From positions 62,001 to 126,000 of the forward strand of contig JAQXHC010000005.1 in the NCBI GenBank assembly GCA_029007035.1: a DNA stretch of 64,000 nt, given 5' to 3'. Below the pieces are notes generated by a model. It did no database searches. It was given only the letters and a program-made list of their open reading frames with translations, and was not told the DNA's origin. Of this stretch, positions 26,725-33,533 are shown in pieces (within the stretch, counting starts at the first letter, position 1; each line of letters begins with the position of its first letter). The DNA comes from Oscillospiraceae bacterium (lineage in GTDB: Bacteria; Bacillota; Clostridia; Oscillospirales; Ruminococcaceae). The translations under genes and the position numbers were made by a program.

Positions 26725-27149
26725 AATAAGCTCCTTTTTTATCTTTGCAGGATATAACTTATTTACACATATCAGATTTTATTATACCACATATTGGAGA
26801 AAAAATATAGTCTTTTTAAAAAATATTCAGCGGTATAACGAAAATACACTAAATATCCTTACTAAGATTGTTGGTTTTATACAAGAATTTCAAAAAAATG
26901 TTCTGAGAATTCCTGTCTCTCTCCTGTATATTTTAATACAGAATCATATTACTGTCCGCGAGCGGCGTACAAGCGTATTCACCAAAAACACATTTTTTGG
27001 TGCCGAAAATTTGGACTTTATATCAATTGATTTTATAATAAAAAAAGACTATAATAGTATTGTTGCGCCGGCAGAAGCTTTTCTCCGGCAGAATTGAACA
27101 TACTTCCCGGTATATCGGGAGATTATTATATCAAAGGAATGATTTTTTC
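26725..27149. other. Divergent intergenic region, VanY-type gene to lysC
   Basis: This 425-base AT-rich gap holds a possible minus-strand TATAAT near 26781-26786 for the carboxypeptidase gene, an A/T-only-loop palindrome CACCAAAAA...TTTTTGGTG near 26980-27002, the lysC promoter and two leader hairpins. No gene and no classical lysine riboswitch was seen. Confidence 0.6.
27027..27055 (+). promoter_or_regulatory. SigA-type promoter of lysC
   Basis: TTGATT (27027-27032), 17-nt spacer, TATAAT (27050-27055). The predicted leader is about 88 nt and contains hairpins GCCGG/CCGGC (27067-27089) and TCCCG/CGGGA (27105-27120) before the ribosome site. Confidence 0.85.
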
Positions 27150-28487
27150 ATGGGTAACAAGGTTGTAAAATTCGGCGGAAGCAGTCTTGCCGACGCAAAT
27201 CAGTTCAGAAAAGTCGCCGCAATAATCAGCAGCGACCCCGACAGAAAGTACGTTGTCCCCTCAGCTCCGGGCAAACGCTTTTCCGATGACATTAAAATTA
27301 CCGATATGCTTTATAAATGTGCCGAGCTTGCAGGCAGCGGAATGGACTTCTCAGAACCGTTTCATGCTGTAAAAGAACGCTATAACGGCATTATCAGCGA
27401 TCTTGGAATAAATATGAATCTTGACGATGAGTTCGCCTCCATTGCTGCCGAACTGAAAAAAAGACCCGCCAAAGACTTTGCTGCAAGCCGCGGCGAATAT
27501 CTCAACGGTAAAGTTCTTGCAAATTACTTAGGGTATAATTTTGTTGATGCGGCGGACGTTATTATCTTTGATACAAAGGGCAGTCTCCTCCTTGACAAAA
27601 CTGTGGACGCAGTCCGAGAAAAGCTCAAGGGACTGGATAATGCAGTTATTCCCGGATTCTACGGCAGAACAACCGAAGGCTTCATCAAGACATTTTCACG
27701 CGGCGGCTCGGACGTTACAGGTTCAATCATTGCAAATGCAGTCAGAGCCGAGATTTATGAAAACTGGACCGATGTATCGGGATTTCTCGTTGCCGATCCG
27801 AGAATTGTCGAAAATCCCGATGTAATCGAGGTTATTACCTATCGCGAGCTGCGAGAGCTTGCATATATGGGTGCTTCTGTTCTCCACGAGGACGCAATTT
27901 TCCCCGTTCGCTCGGCAGGAATCCCCATTAACATCAGAAATACCAACCGCCCCGAAGACGCAGGAACGATGATTGTTCCGGGTGATCATGATTTCAAGCG
28001 TGAAAGCATCGCTCACACGATTACGGGAATCGCCGGCAGAAAAGGCTTCAGCACAATTAATATTGAAAAGGCAATGATGAATGCCGAAACAGGCTTCGGA
28101 ATGAAAGTTCTCAAGGTACTCTACGACAACGGACTTTCATTCGAGCATATGCCCTCCGGAATTGATACTATGAGTATAACTCTCGATACTGCAAAGCTTG
28201 AGCCTGTCCGTGAAAAGGTTATTGCTCAGATGCGACGCGAAGTTGCTCCCGACCACATTGAAATTGAGGACGGAATCGCTCTCCTTGCAATTGTAGGCCG
28301 TCGAATGAAGAATACAAGAGGTACTGTAGCACGTATTTTTGCGGCTATGGCTCACGCAAGAATTAACGTCAAAATGATTGATCAGGGTTCAAGCGAACTG
28401 AATGTAATCATCGGAGTCAGTGAACACGATCTCCCCGAGGCTATCCGCAGAATTTACGAAATGTTTATAAATTCTGAAAAAGAATAA
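27150..28487 (+). CDS. lysC: Aspartate kinase
   Basis: Aspartokinase phosphorylates aspartate at the head of the lysine, threonine, methionine and diaminopimelate pathways. The 445-aa protein begins VVKFGGSSLADANQFRKV, the kinase signature, has SRGGSDVTGSIIANA and the Asp-rich segment for ATP and aspartate, and ends with two ACT domains (from about residue 300; IAGRKGFSTINIEKAMM and LLAIVGRRMKNTRGTVARIF) for amino-acid feedback. I start at 27150 because AAAGGA is upstream and the 30 extra in-frame codons overlap the leader hairpins. It is a single-gene unit ending at a strong terminator. Confidence 0.93.
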   Translation: MGNKVVKFGGSSLADANQFRKVAAIISSDPDRKYVVPSAPGKRFSDDIKITDMLYKCAELAGSGMDFSEPFHAVKERYNGIISDLGINMNLDDEFASIAAELKKRPAKDFAASRGEYLNGKVLANYLGYNFVDAADVIIFDTKGSLLLDKTVDAVREKLKGLDNAVIPGFYGRTTEGFIKTFSRGGSDVTGSIIANAVRAEIYENWTDVSGFLVADPRIVENPDVIEVITYRELRELAYMGASVLHEDAIFPVRSAGIPINIRNTNRPEDAGTMIVPGDHDFKRESIAHTITGIAGRKGFSTINIEKAMMNAETGFGMKVLKVLYDNGLSFEHMPSGIDTMSITLDTAKLEPVREKVIAQMRREVAPDHIEIEDGIALLAIVGRRMKNTRGTVARIFAAMAHARINVKMIDQGSSELNVIIGVSEHDLPEAIRRIYEMFINSEKE

Positions 28488-28506
28488 TCAATGCAACAAT
28501 AATTAT

Positions 28507-28538
28507 AAAATGCGGTCAGAATCAACTGACCGCATTTT
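28507..28538. terminator. Intrinsic terminator after lysC
   Basis: A 13-bp perfect stem, AAAATGCGGTCAG (28507-28519) and CTGACCGCATTTT (28526-28538), with a 6-nt loop. A and T ends let it act in both directions; it separates the convergent lysC and phosphoesterase genes. Confidence 0.9.
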
Positions 28539-28545
28539 ATTCGCA

Positions 28546-28598
28546 GTACCGCGCAGAGAATCCGGTTCGGTTTAATATCGAATCTGCTTTGTGCGGTA
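28546..28598. repeat. Imperfect palindromic repeat, second terminator-like hairpin
   Basis: AGTACCGCGCAGAG pairs imperfectly with TGCTTTGTGCGGTA (TACCGC/GCGGTA at the base) across 53 bases, followed by TTTTCT. The 12-mer TACCGCGCAGAG also occurs near 25296. It lies just beyond the phosphoesterase stop and could be its terminator, or a dispersed repeat. Confidence 0.45.
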
Positions 28599-28602
28599 TT
28601 TT

Positions 28603-29409
28603 CTATATTGTATATACCACGATTTCAGACGGATTAAAGAGTCTTGCCTTGCCAATTCCGCTTGTAACAAGAAGAGACATTTTATCTACAGTATATATAC
28701 CCTTAGTATATTTTGGAAACAATCTGCGCTCAGGAGAAAGCAGTCCTATATCAGTGAACGGTATCCTTACAGAACCGCCGTGAACGTGTCCGCAGAATGC
28801 ATAGTCCGCTCCCCAGCGTGCATAATACTCCGCAAAAAAGGGATTATGAACTATCAGCAGATTTTCGCCATCCGACTTATCTCCGAGCTTCCGATAAATC
28901 TCGTCATCGGCAGGCACATCAAGATTTCTGTATGATCCATTCTTTTTATATACCGTTTGTTCAAGCTCCAGGCCGCTGATATTTAGACTTCGTCCGCGAA
29001 TTTCAACGGATATAGTCTTATTTCTCAGCAGAACAGCTCCGGAATCGGAGATTACTTTTTCCAGTTCTGAAAAATACTCCGGGGATAAGTCAGCTTCGTG
29101 GTTTCCGGTTACAAGATATACCTGAGCAATTTTCATCAGACCTTTCAAGGTCTCTGAGACGTTTGAAAAATCTGTGCAGTCACGTGAAACAAGGTCGCCG
29201 CTGATGATGATTATATCAGGTTTTTCTTTGGAAACTGCCCTTAACAGCCGTGAATTATTCCTGCCGATGCGTCGGTGATGCAGATCGCCGATATGGACTA
29301 TCTTAACTCCGTCATCCTTAATCTGCTCCCGGCGAATTAACAGAATAAATTTATTTTCAATTGCTGCGTATATTACTAATAGTATTATTATTATAAATAC
29401 AGCAGTCAT
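28603..29409 (-). CDS. Membrane-anchored metallophosphoesterase, YkuE-like
   Basis: The 268-aa protein has an N-terminal membrane helix (about 2-18) and a calcineurin-type phosphoesterase domain with all metal motifs: VHIGDLHHRRIG, IIISGDLVSRD, VTGNHEAD, a His in LIVHNP and CGHVHGGSVRI. Such proteins act at the membrane on phosphodiesters or lipid-linked phosphates, but the substrate is not known. Its ATG overlaps the stop of the preceding membrane gene (ATGA), so the two are coupled. Confidence 0.88.
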   Translation of the reverse strand: MTAVFIIIILLVIYAAIENKFILLIRREQIKDDGVKIVHIGDLHHRRIGRNNSRLLRAVSKEKPDIIIISGDLVSRDCTDFSNVSETLKGLMKIAQVYLVTGNHEADLSPEYFSELEKVISDSGAVLLRNKTISVEIRGRSLNISGLELEQTVYKKNGSYRNLDVPADDEIYRKLGDKSDGENLLIVHNPFFAEYYARWGADYAFCGHVHGGSVRIPFTDIGLLSPERRLFPKYTKGIYTVDKMSLLVTSGIGKARLFNPSEIVVYTI

Positions 29410-29843
29410 TTTTTAGTTCTCCTGCTGTCGGAAAGACGTAGAAGAGGTATATCAATCACCGCAAAAACGGCTAAATACAGCGATGTGAACATGAATCTGC
29501 CTGCGTAAACCGATATTATTTCCGCCGCCGTTCCGGTATATTCGGTATCGGGACTGAACGTACTCAGTCCGGGATTCAGCAGCAGCATTACAATTGTCAG
29601 CACCATTCCGAAACAGAATGGTACAGCCGATGAAAAAAGAAAGAAAAATCTTCGTGTAAATCCTTCGCCGTGACCTGTGTCTGCTTGTACAAGATGATAC
29701 ATTACGCAAAGTATAATCGGAGTCAAAAAAGTGAAAGCGATATGGTAATTCAGCTTATCAAATGCAAACCAGTTAAGAGTCTGTGCAAACAGACTGAGAA
29801 TGGTTATTACCACAGCCGACTGCCATGATTGTCTGTAATTCAT
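29406..29843 (-). CDS. Small four-helix membrane protein
   Basis: I do not recognise this 145-aa protein. It shows about four membrane segments (roughly 10-28, 33-52, 68-92 and 118-138), with a short polar loop VQADTGHGEGFTRR and a basic C-terminus. The start at 29843 has AAAGGA 8 nt upstream; a longer frame to 29888 lacks a ribosome site. Because it is coupled by a 4-nt overlap to the membrane-bound phosphoesterase, it may be that enzyme's membrane partner. Confidence 0.75.
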   Translation of the reverse strand: MNYRQSWQSAVVITILSLFAQTLNWFAFDKLNYHIAFTFLTPIILCVMYHLVQADTGHGEGFTRRFFFLFSSAVPFCFGMVLTIVMLLLNPGLSTFSPDTEYTGTAAEIISVYAGRFMFTSLYLAVFAVIDIPLLRLSDSRRTKK

Positions 29844-29931
29844 TAAAATTATCCTTTCGGTTTTCCGGAAAATCTGTCCTTTCAGCACCAGAGCTTCGGG
29901 TATGCAGTGCTGCTCTTATTATTACCGAAAC

Positions 29932-29957
29932 GCGGAGAGATATATAAATCTCTCCGC
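29932..29957. terminator. Terminator between carB and the small membrane protein gene
   Basis: GCGGAGAGA (29932-29940) and TCTCTCCGC (29949-29957) form a perfect 9-bp stem with an 8-nt loop just past the carB stop. The T-run is stronger on the plus strand (ATTTTTTG), weaker on the carB strand. Confidence 0.7.
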
Positions 29958-29965
29958 ATTTTTTG

Positions 29966-32900
29966 TTATTTTATGTCAGCGTGATGCGCCTGTAATGATT
30001 TAACTCCGAAATGAGTATTTTCCTTAATTGCCTTGATACCCTCGGTGCTTGCCTTTGCCGCAGCCATTGTCGTAATATAGGGAACTCTGTGCTTGATTGC
30101 AGCCTTTCTGATATAGCTGTCGTCATGAGCACTTGTCTTTCCGGCAGGGGTATTTATGATGAGCTGAATCTCTCCGTTGGCTATTTCATCGGCGATATTA
30201 GGTCTTCCCTCATAAATCTTGAAAATTCTTTCACATGGAATACCGGCTTCCCTGATCATCTCGAAGCTCTTTCCTGTCGCTAAAATCCTGAATCCAAGCT
30301 CACTGAACGATTTTGCAATATCAATAAGCTCAGTCTTATCTCTGTCGCAGACACTGAGCAGAACCGTTCCCTCAGAAGGAAGTCTCGTCTGAGTTGCTTC
30401 CTGAGCCTTGTAATATGCCTCGCCGAATGACGGTGAAATTCCAAGAACCTCGCCTGTTGAACGCATTTCCGGTCCGAGAATCGGATCAACCTCGGGGAAC
30501 ATATTAAACGGGAACACCGCTTCCTTGACTCCATAGTGACCTATTACTCTGTCGCGGAGCTCGGGAACGGGAGACGGATTTCCGGTAATTGACGATGTTA
30601 TGATCTGTGTCGCGATCTGAACCATATTGATGCTGCAAACCTTTGAAACAAGCGGAACTGTTCTCGATGCACGGGGATTTGCTTCAAGAACATACACCGT
30701 GTCTCCCTCAATAGCATACTGCATATTCATCAGTCCACATACATTCATCTCAACGGCAATTTTCTTCGTGTATTCCTTGATCGTTTCGATCTGTTTTTCG
30801 GTAAGGTTTTTAGCCGGGAGAATGCAGGCAGAGTCACCTGAATGTATTCCGGCAAGCTCGATATGCTCCATAACCGCAGGAACAAAACAATTTTTGCCGT
30901 CGGAAATAGCATCAGCCTCGCACTCTGTTGCATGATTGAGGAATCGGTCAATGAGTATCGGTCTGTCGGGAGTTACACCGACTGCCGCAGCCATGTAAAC
31001 CTTCATCATGTCGTCATCATGAACGATTTCCATTCCTCGTCCGCCAAGAACATATGAAGGACGAACCATTACGGGATATCCGATTCTATTGGCAATTTCA
31101 AGAGCCTCGTCAACATTTACAGCCATTCCCGACTCAGGCATCGGAATACCGAGCTTGTCCATCATTGCACGGAAATGATCTCTGTCCTCGGCAAGGTCAA
31201 TAGTTTCGGGAGTTGTTCCAAGAATATTTACGCCATACTTTTTAAGGTCGCCTGCAAGGTTAAGCGGAGTCTGTCCGCCAAACTGAGCAATAACTCCAAC
31301 GGGCTTTTCTTTTTCGTGAATGCTGAGAACATCCTCAAGTGTGAGCGGCTCAAAATAGAGCTTATCCGAAGTATCATAGTCGGTTGAAACAGTTTCGGGG
31401 TTACAGTTAACAATAATTGACTCAAATCCGAGCTTCTTCAGTGCAAGAGCTGCATGAACACAGCAATAGTCAAACTCGATACCCTGACCGATTCTGTTCG
31501 GGCCTCCGCCGAGAATCATAATTTTCGGCTTATCGGTATTTACGGGACTCTTATCCTCATCAAGATGGTATGTTGAGTAGTAATAAGCCGCGTCCTCAGT
31601 TCCGCTTACGTGAACGCCTTCCCAAGCCTCGCGTATTCCGTAACCAAGACGTACATTTCTGATTTCCTCCTCGGAAACCTCAAGAATCCGGCTCAGATAG
31701 CGGTCGCTGAATCCATCGAGCTTAGCCTGACGAAGAACCTTTTCTTCGGGAACAGAGCCTTTCATCGCAATAAGAGCATTTTCCTCCTCAACAAGCTCCA
31801 GCATCTGCTGTAAGAACCAATGCTTGATTTTTGTGAGGTTGTATATTTCATCGATAGTCGCGCCTTTTCTGAGAGCTTCATAGATAATAAACTGACGCTC
31901 GCTTGTAGGACAGCGGAGCATTTCAAGAAGCTCCTCTTTTGAAAGCGAGTTGAAATTCTTTGCGAATCCGAGTCCGTATCTGCCTGTTTCAAGGCTTCTG
32001 ATAGCTTTCTGGAAAGCCTCCTTATATGTTTTGCCGATACTCATAACTTCGCCGACGGCTTTCATCTGAGTGCCGAGCTTGTCCTCTGAACCCTTGAATT
32101 TCTCAAATGCCCAGCGTGCAAACTTAATTACAACGTAATCGCCGTCGGGAACATATTTATCAAGAGTTCCGTATTTTCCGCAGGGAATCTCGTCCAGTGT
32201 AAGACCGCAGGCAAGCATTGCCGATACAAGTGCAATCGGGAAGCCTGTAGCTTTTGAAGCAAGAGCCGATGAACGCGATGTTCTCGGATTTATCTCAATA
32301 ACAACAATTCTTCCTGTCTCGGGGTCGTGAGCAAACTGACAATTACAGCCGCCGATAACCTCGATAGCCTCAACGATTTTATAAGCCTGACGCTGAAGCT
32401 CTTCCTGAACATCTTCGGAAATAGTCAGCATCGGCGCAGAGCAGAATGAATCGCCTGTATGTACTCCAATCGGGTCAATATTTTCAATAAAGCAAACGGT
32501 GATGATATTATTGTTTGCATCGCGGACAACTTCGAGTTCAAGCTCTTCCCAGCCGCTGATGCACTCTTCGACGAGAACCTGTCCGACAAGACTTGCCTGC
32601 AGACCTCTTGCACATACAATTTTCAGCTCGTCAACATTATATACCATTCCGCCGCCTGCACCGCCCATTGTATAGGCAGGACGGAGAACTACCGGATATT
32701 TAAGCTGTTCAGCAATTTTAACCGCCTCGTCAACGGAATAAGCTACCTCGCTGCGAGCCATTTCTATTCCAAGCTTATTCATGGTATGCTTAAATTCGAT
32801 TCTGTCCTCGCCGCGCTCAATAGCGTCAAGCTGAACGCCGATAACCTGAACACCGTATTTTTTAAGAATTCCCGCTTCACCAAGCTCCGAACAGAGATTC

Positions 32901-33187
32901 AGACCCGACTGACCGCCAAGATTCGGGAGCAGAGCGTCGGGACGCTCTTTTTCGATAATCTGTGTGAGTCTGTCAATATTGAGCGGTTCAATGTAGGTGA
33001 TATCCGCAACATCGGGATCAGTCATAATTGTAGCCGGATTTGAGTTTACAAGCACAATCTCGTATCCGAGCTTTCTCAGAGCCTTGCACGCCTGAGTACC
33101 CGAATAGTCAAATTCGCACGCCTGTCCGATTATAATCGGACCTGAGCCGATAATCATAATCTTGTTTATATCCTGTTTCTTTGGCAT
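29966..33187 (-). CDS. carB: Carbamoyl-phosphate synthase large subunit
   Basis: CarB makes carbamoyl phosphate from bicarbonate, ammonia (from glutamine via CarA) and two ATP, for pyrimidines and arginine. The 1073-aa protein shows two homologous ATP-grasp halves, with IIIGSGPIIIGQACEFDYSG and ILGGGPNRIGQGIEFDYCC opening each, and a C-terminal MGS-like allosteric domain (from about 935). I start at 33187 (GGAG 6 nt upstream), since the frame's first codon is a TTG without a ribosome site. No carA is adjacent on either side. The MITE-like element ends 52 bp upstream. Confidence 0.97.
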   Translation of the reverse strand: MPKKQDINKIMIIGSGPIIIGQACEFDYSGTQACKALRKLGYEIVLVNSNPATIMTDPDVADITYIEPLNIDRLTQIIEKERPDALLPNLGGQSGLNLCSELGEAGILKKYGVQVIGVQLDAIERGEDRIEFKHTMNKLGIEMARSEVAYSVDEAVKIAEQLKYPVVLRPAYTMGGAGGGMVYNVDELKIVCARGLQASLVGQVLVEECISGWEELELEVVRDANNNIITVCFIENIDPIGVHTGDSFCSAPMLTISEDVQEELQRQAYKIVEAIEVIGGCNCQFAHDPETGRIVVIEINPRTSRSSALASKATGFPIALVSAMLACGLTLDEIPCGKYGTLDKYVPDGDYVVIKFARWAFEKFKGSEDKLGTQMKAVGEVMSIGKTYKEAFQKAIRSLETGRYGLGFAKNFNSLSKEELLEMLRCPTSERQFIIYEALRKGATIDEIYNLTKIKHWFLQQMLELVEEENALIAMKGSVPEEKVLRQAKLDGFSDRYLSRILEVSEEEIRNVRLGYGIREAWEGVHVSGTEDAAYYYSTYHLDEDKSPVNTDKPKIMILGGGPNRIGQGIEFDYCCVHAALALKKLGFESIIVNCNPETVSTDYDTSDKLYFEPLTLEDVLSIHEKEKPVGVIAQFGGQTPLNLAGDLKKYGVNILGTTPETIDLAEDRDHFRAMMDKLGIPMPESGMAVNVDEALEIANRIGYPVMVRPSYVLGGRGMEIVHDDDMMKVYMAAAVGVTPDRPILIDRFLNHATECEADAISDGKNCFVPAVMEHIELAGIHSGDSACILPAKNLTEKQIETIKEYTKKIAVEMNVCGLMNMQYAIEGDTVYVLEANPRASRTVPLVSKVCSINMVQIATQIITSSITGNPSPVPELRDRVIGHYGVKEAVFPFNMFPEVDPILGPEMRSTGEVLGISPSFGEAYYKAQEATQTRLPSEGTVLLSVCDRDKTELIDIAKSFSELGFRILATGKSFEMIREAGIPCERIFKIYEGRPNIADEIANGEIQLIINTPAGKTSAHDDSYIRKAAIKHRVPYITTMAAAKASTEGIKAIKENTHFGVKSLQAHHADIK

Positions 33188-33238
33188 ATTATTCTCCAAA
33201 CCCGTGTAAATCGCTTACACGTTATTAAATTTACCGTC

Positions 33239-33399
33239 TATAGCAATTCAACAAAATAACACGACGCAAAATGGCAAGAGCAAATCACATAGTGCAAGGC
33301 GGACGACGAAAGCATACTGTCGTATGGTGAGGAGGACAACGCAGCAATATGTGATTTGAATTGTCAGATAGTGTTGCGGTATTTTGTTGAATTGCTATA
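33239..33399. mobile_element. MITE-like element with 20-bp terminal inverted repeats
   Basis: The 161-bp element is bounded by perfect 20-bp inverted repeats (33239-33258 and 33380-33399, TATAGCAATTC...GAATTGCTATA). Inner segments also pair, for example AAATCACATA with TATGTGATTT, so the whole element could fold into a long hairpin. It encodes no transposase. The TA next to each end would fit a TA target duplication as made by IS630/mariner-type enzymes, but TA is also part of the palindrome. The right-hand (carB-facing) end supplies TGCTATAGA, an extended -10 match. Confidence 0.8.
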
Positions 33400-33490
33400 A
33401 TCCGCCGGCAGCTGCTATTAATAATATAATACCATATTTTTTTCTAAAATGCAATATTAAATATTCATTTTATTAAGATAATCCCTAAAC

Positions 33491-33527
33491 AAAAAAATTC
33501 CCCGATATTCATAAAATATCAGGGAAT
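33491..33527 (-). terminator. Intrinsic terminator of gyrA
   Basis: ATTCCCCGATATT and AATATCAGGGAAT (33497-33527) form a 12-of-13 stem with a 5-nt loop, followed on the minus strand by seven T (33497-33491). It is 6 nt past the gyrA stop. Confidence 0.9.
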
Positions 33528-33533
33528 GAAATA

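Larger units (their letters stand above)
33188..33533. other. Intergenic region gyrA-carB
   Basis: This 346-base gap contains a 7-bp palindrome CGTGTAA...TTACACG (33203-33221) just before carB, the 161-bp MITE-like element (33239-33399), a short AT-rich stretch and the gyrA terminator. No gene was seen. Confidence 0.7.

Noticed and set aside
26930-27150. Lysine riboswitch before lysC
   Set aside because: The leader after the promoter is only about 88 nt and lacks the five-helix junction; only two small hairpins are seen.
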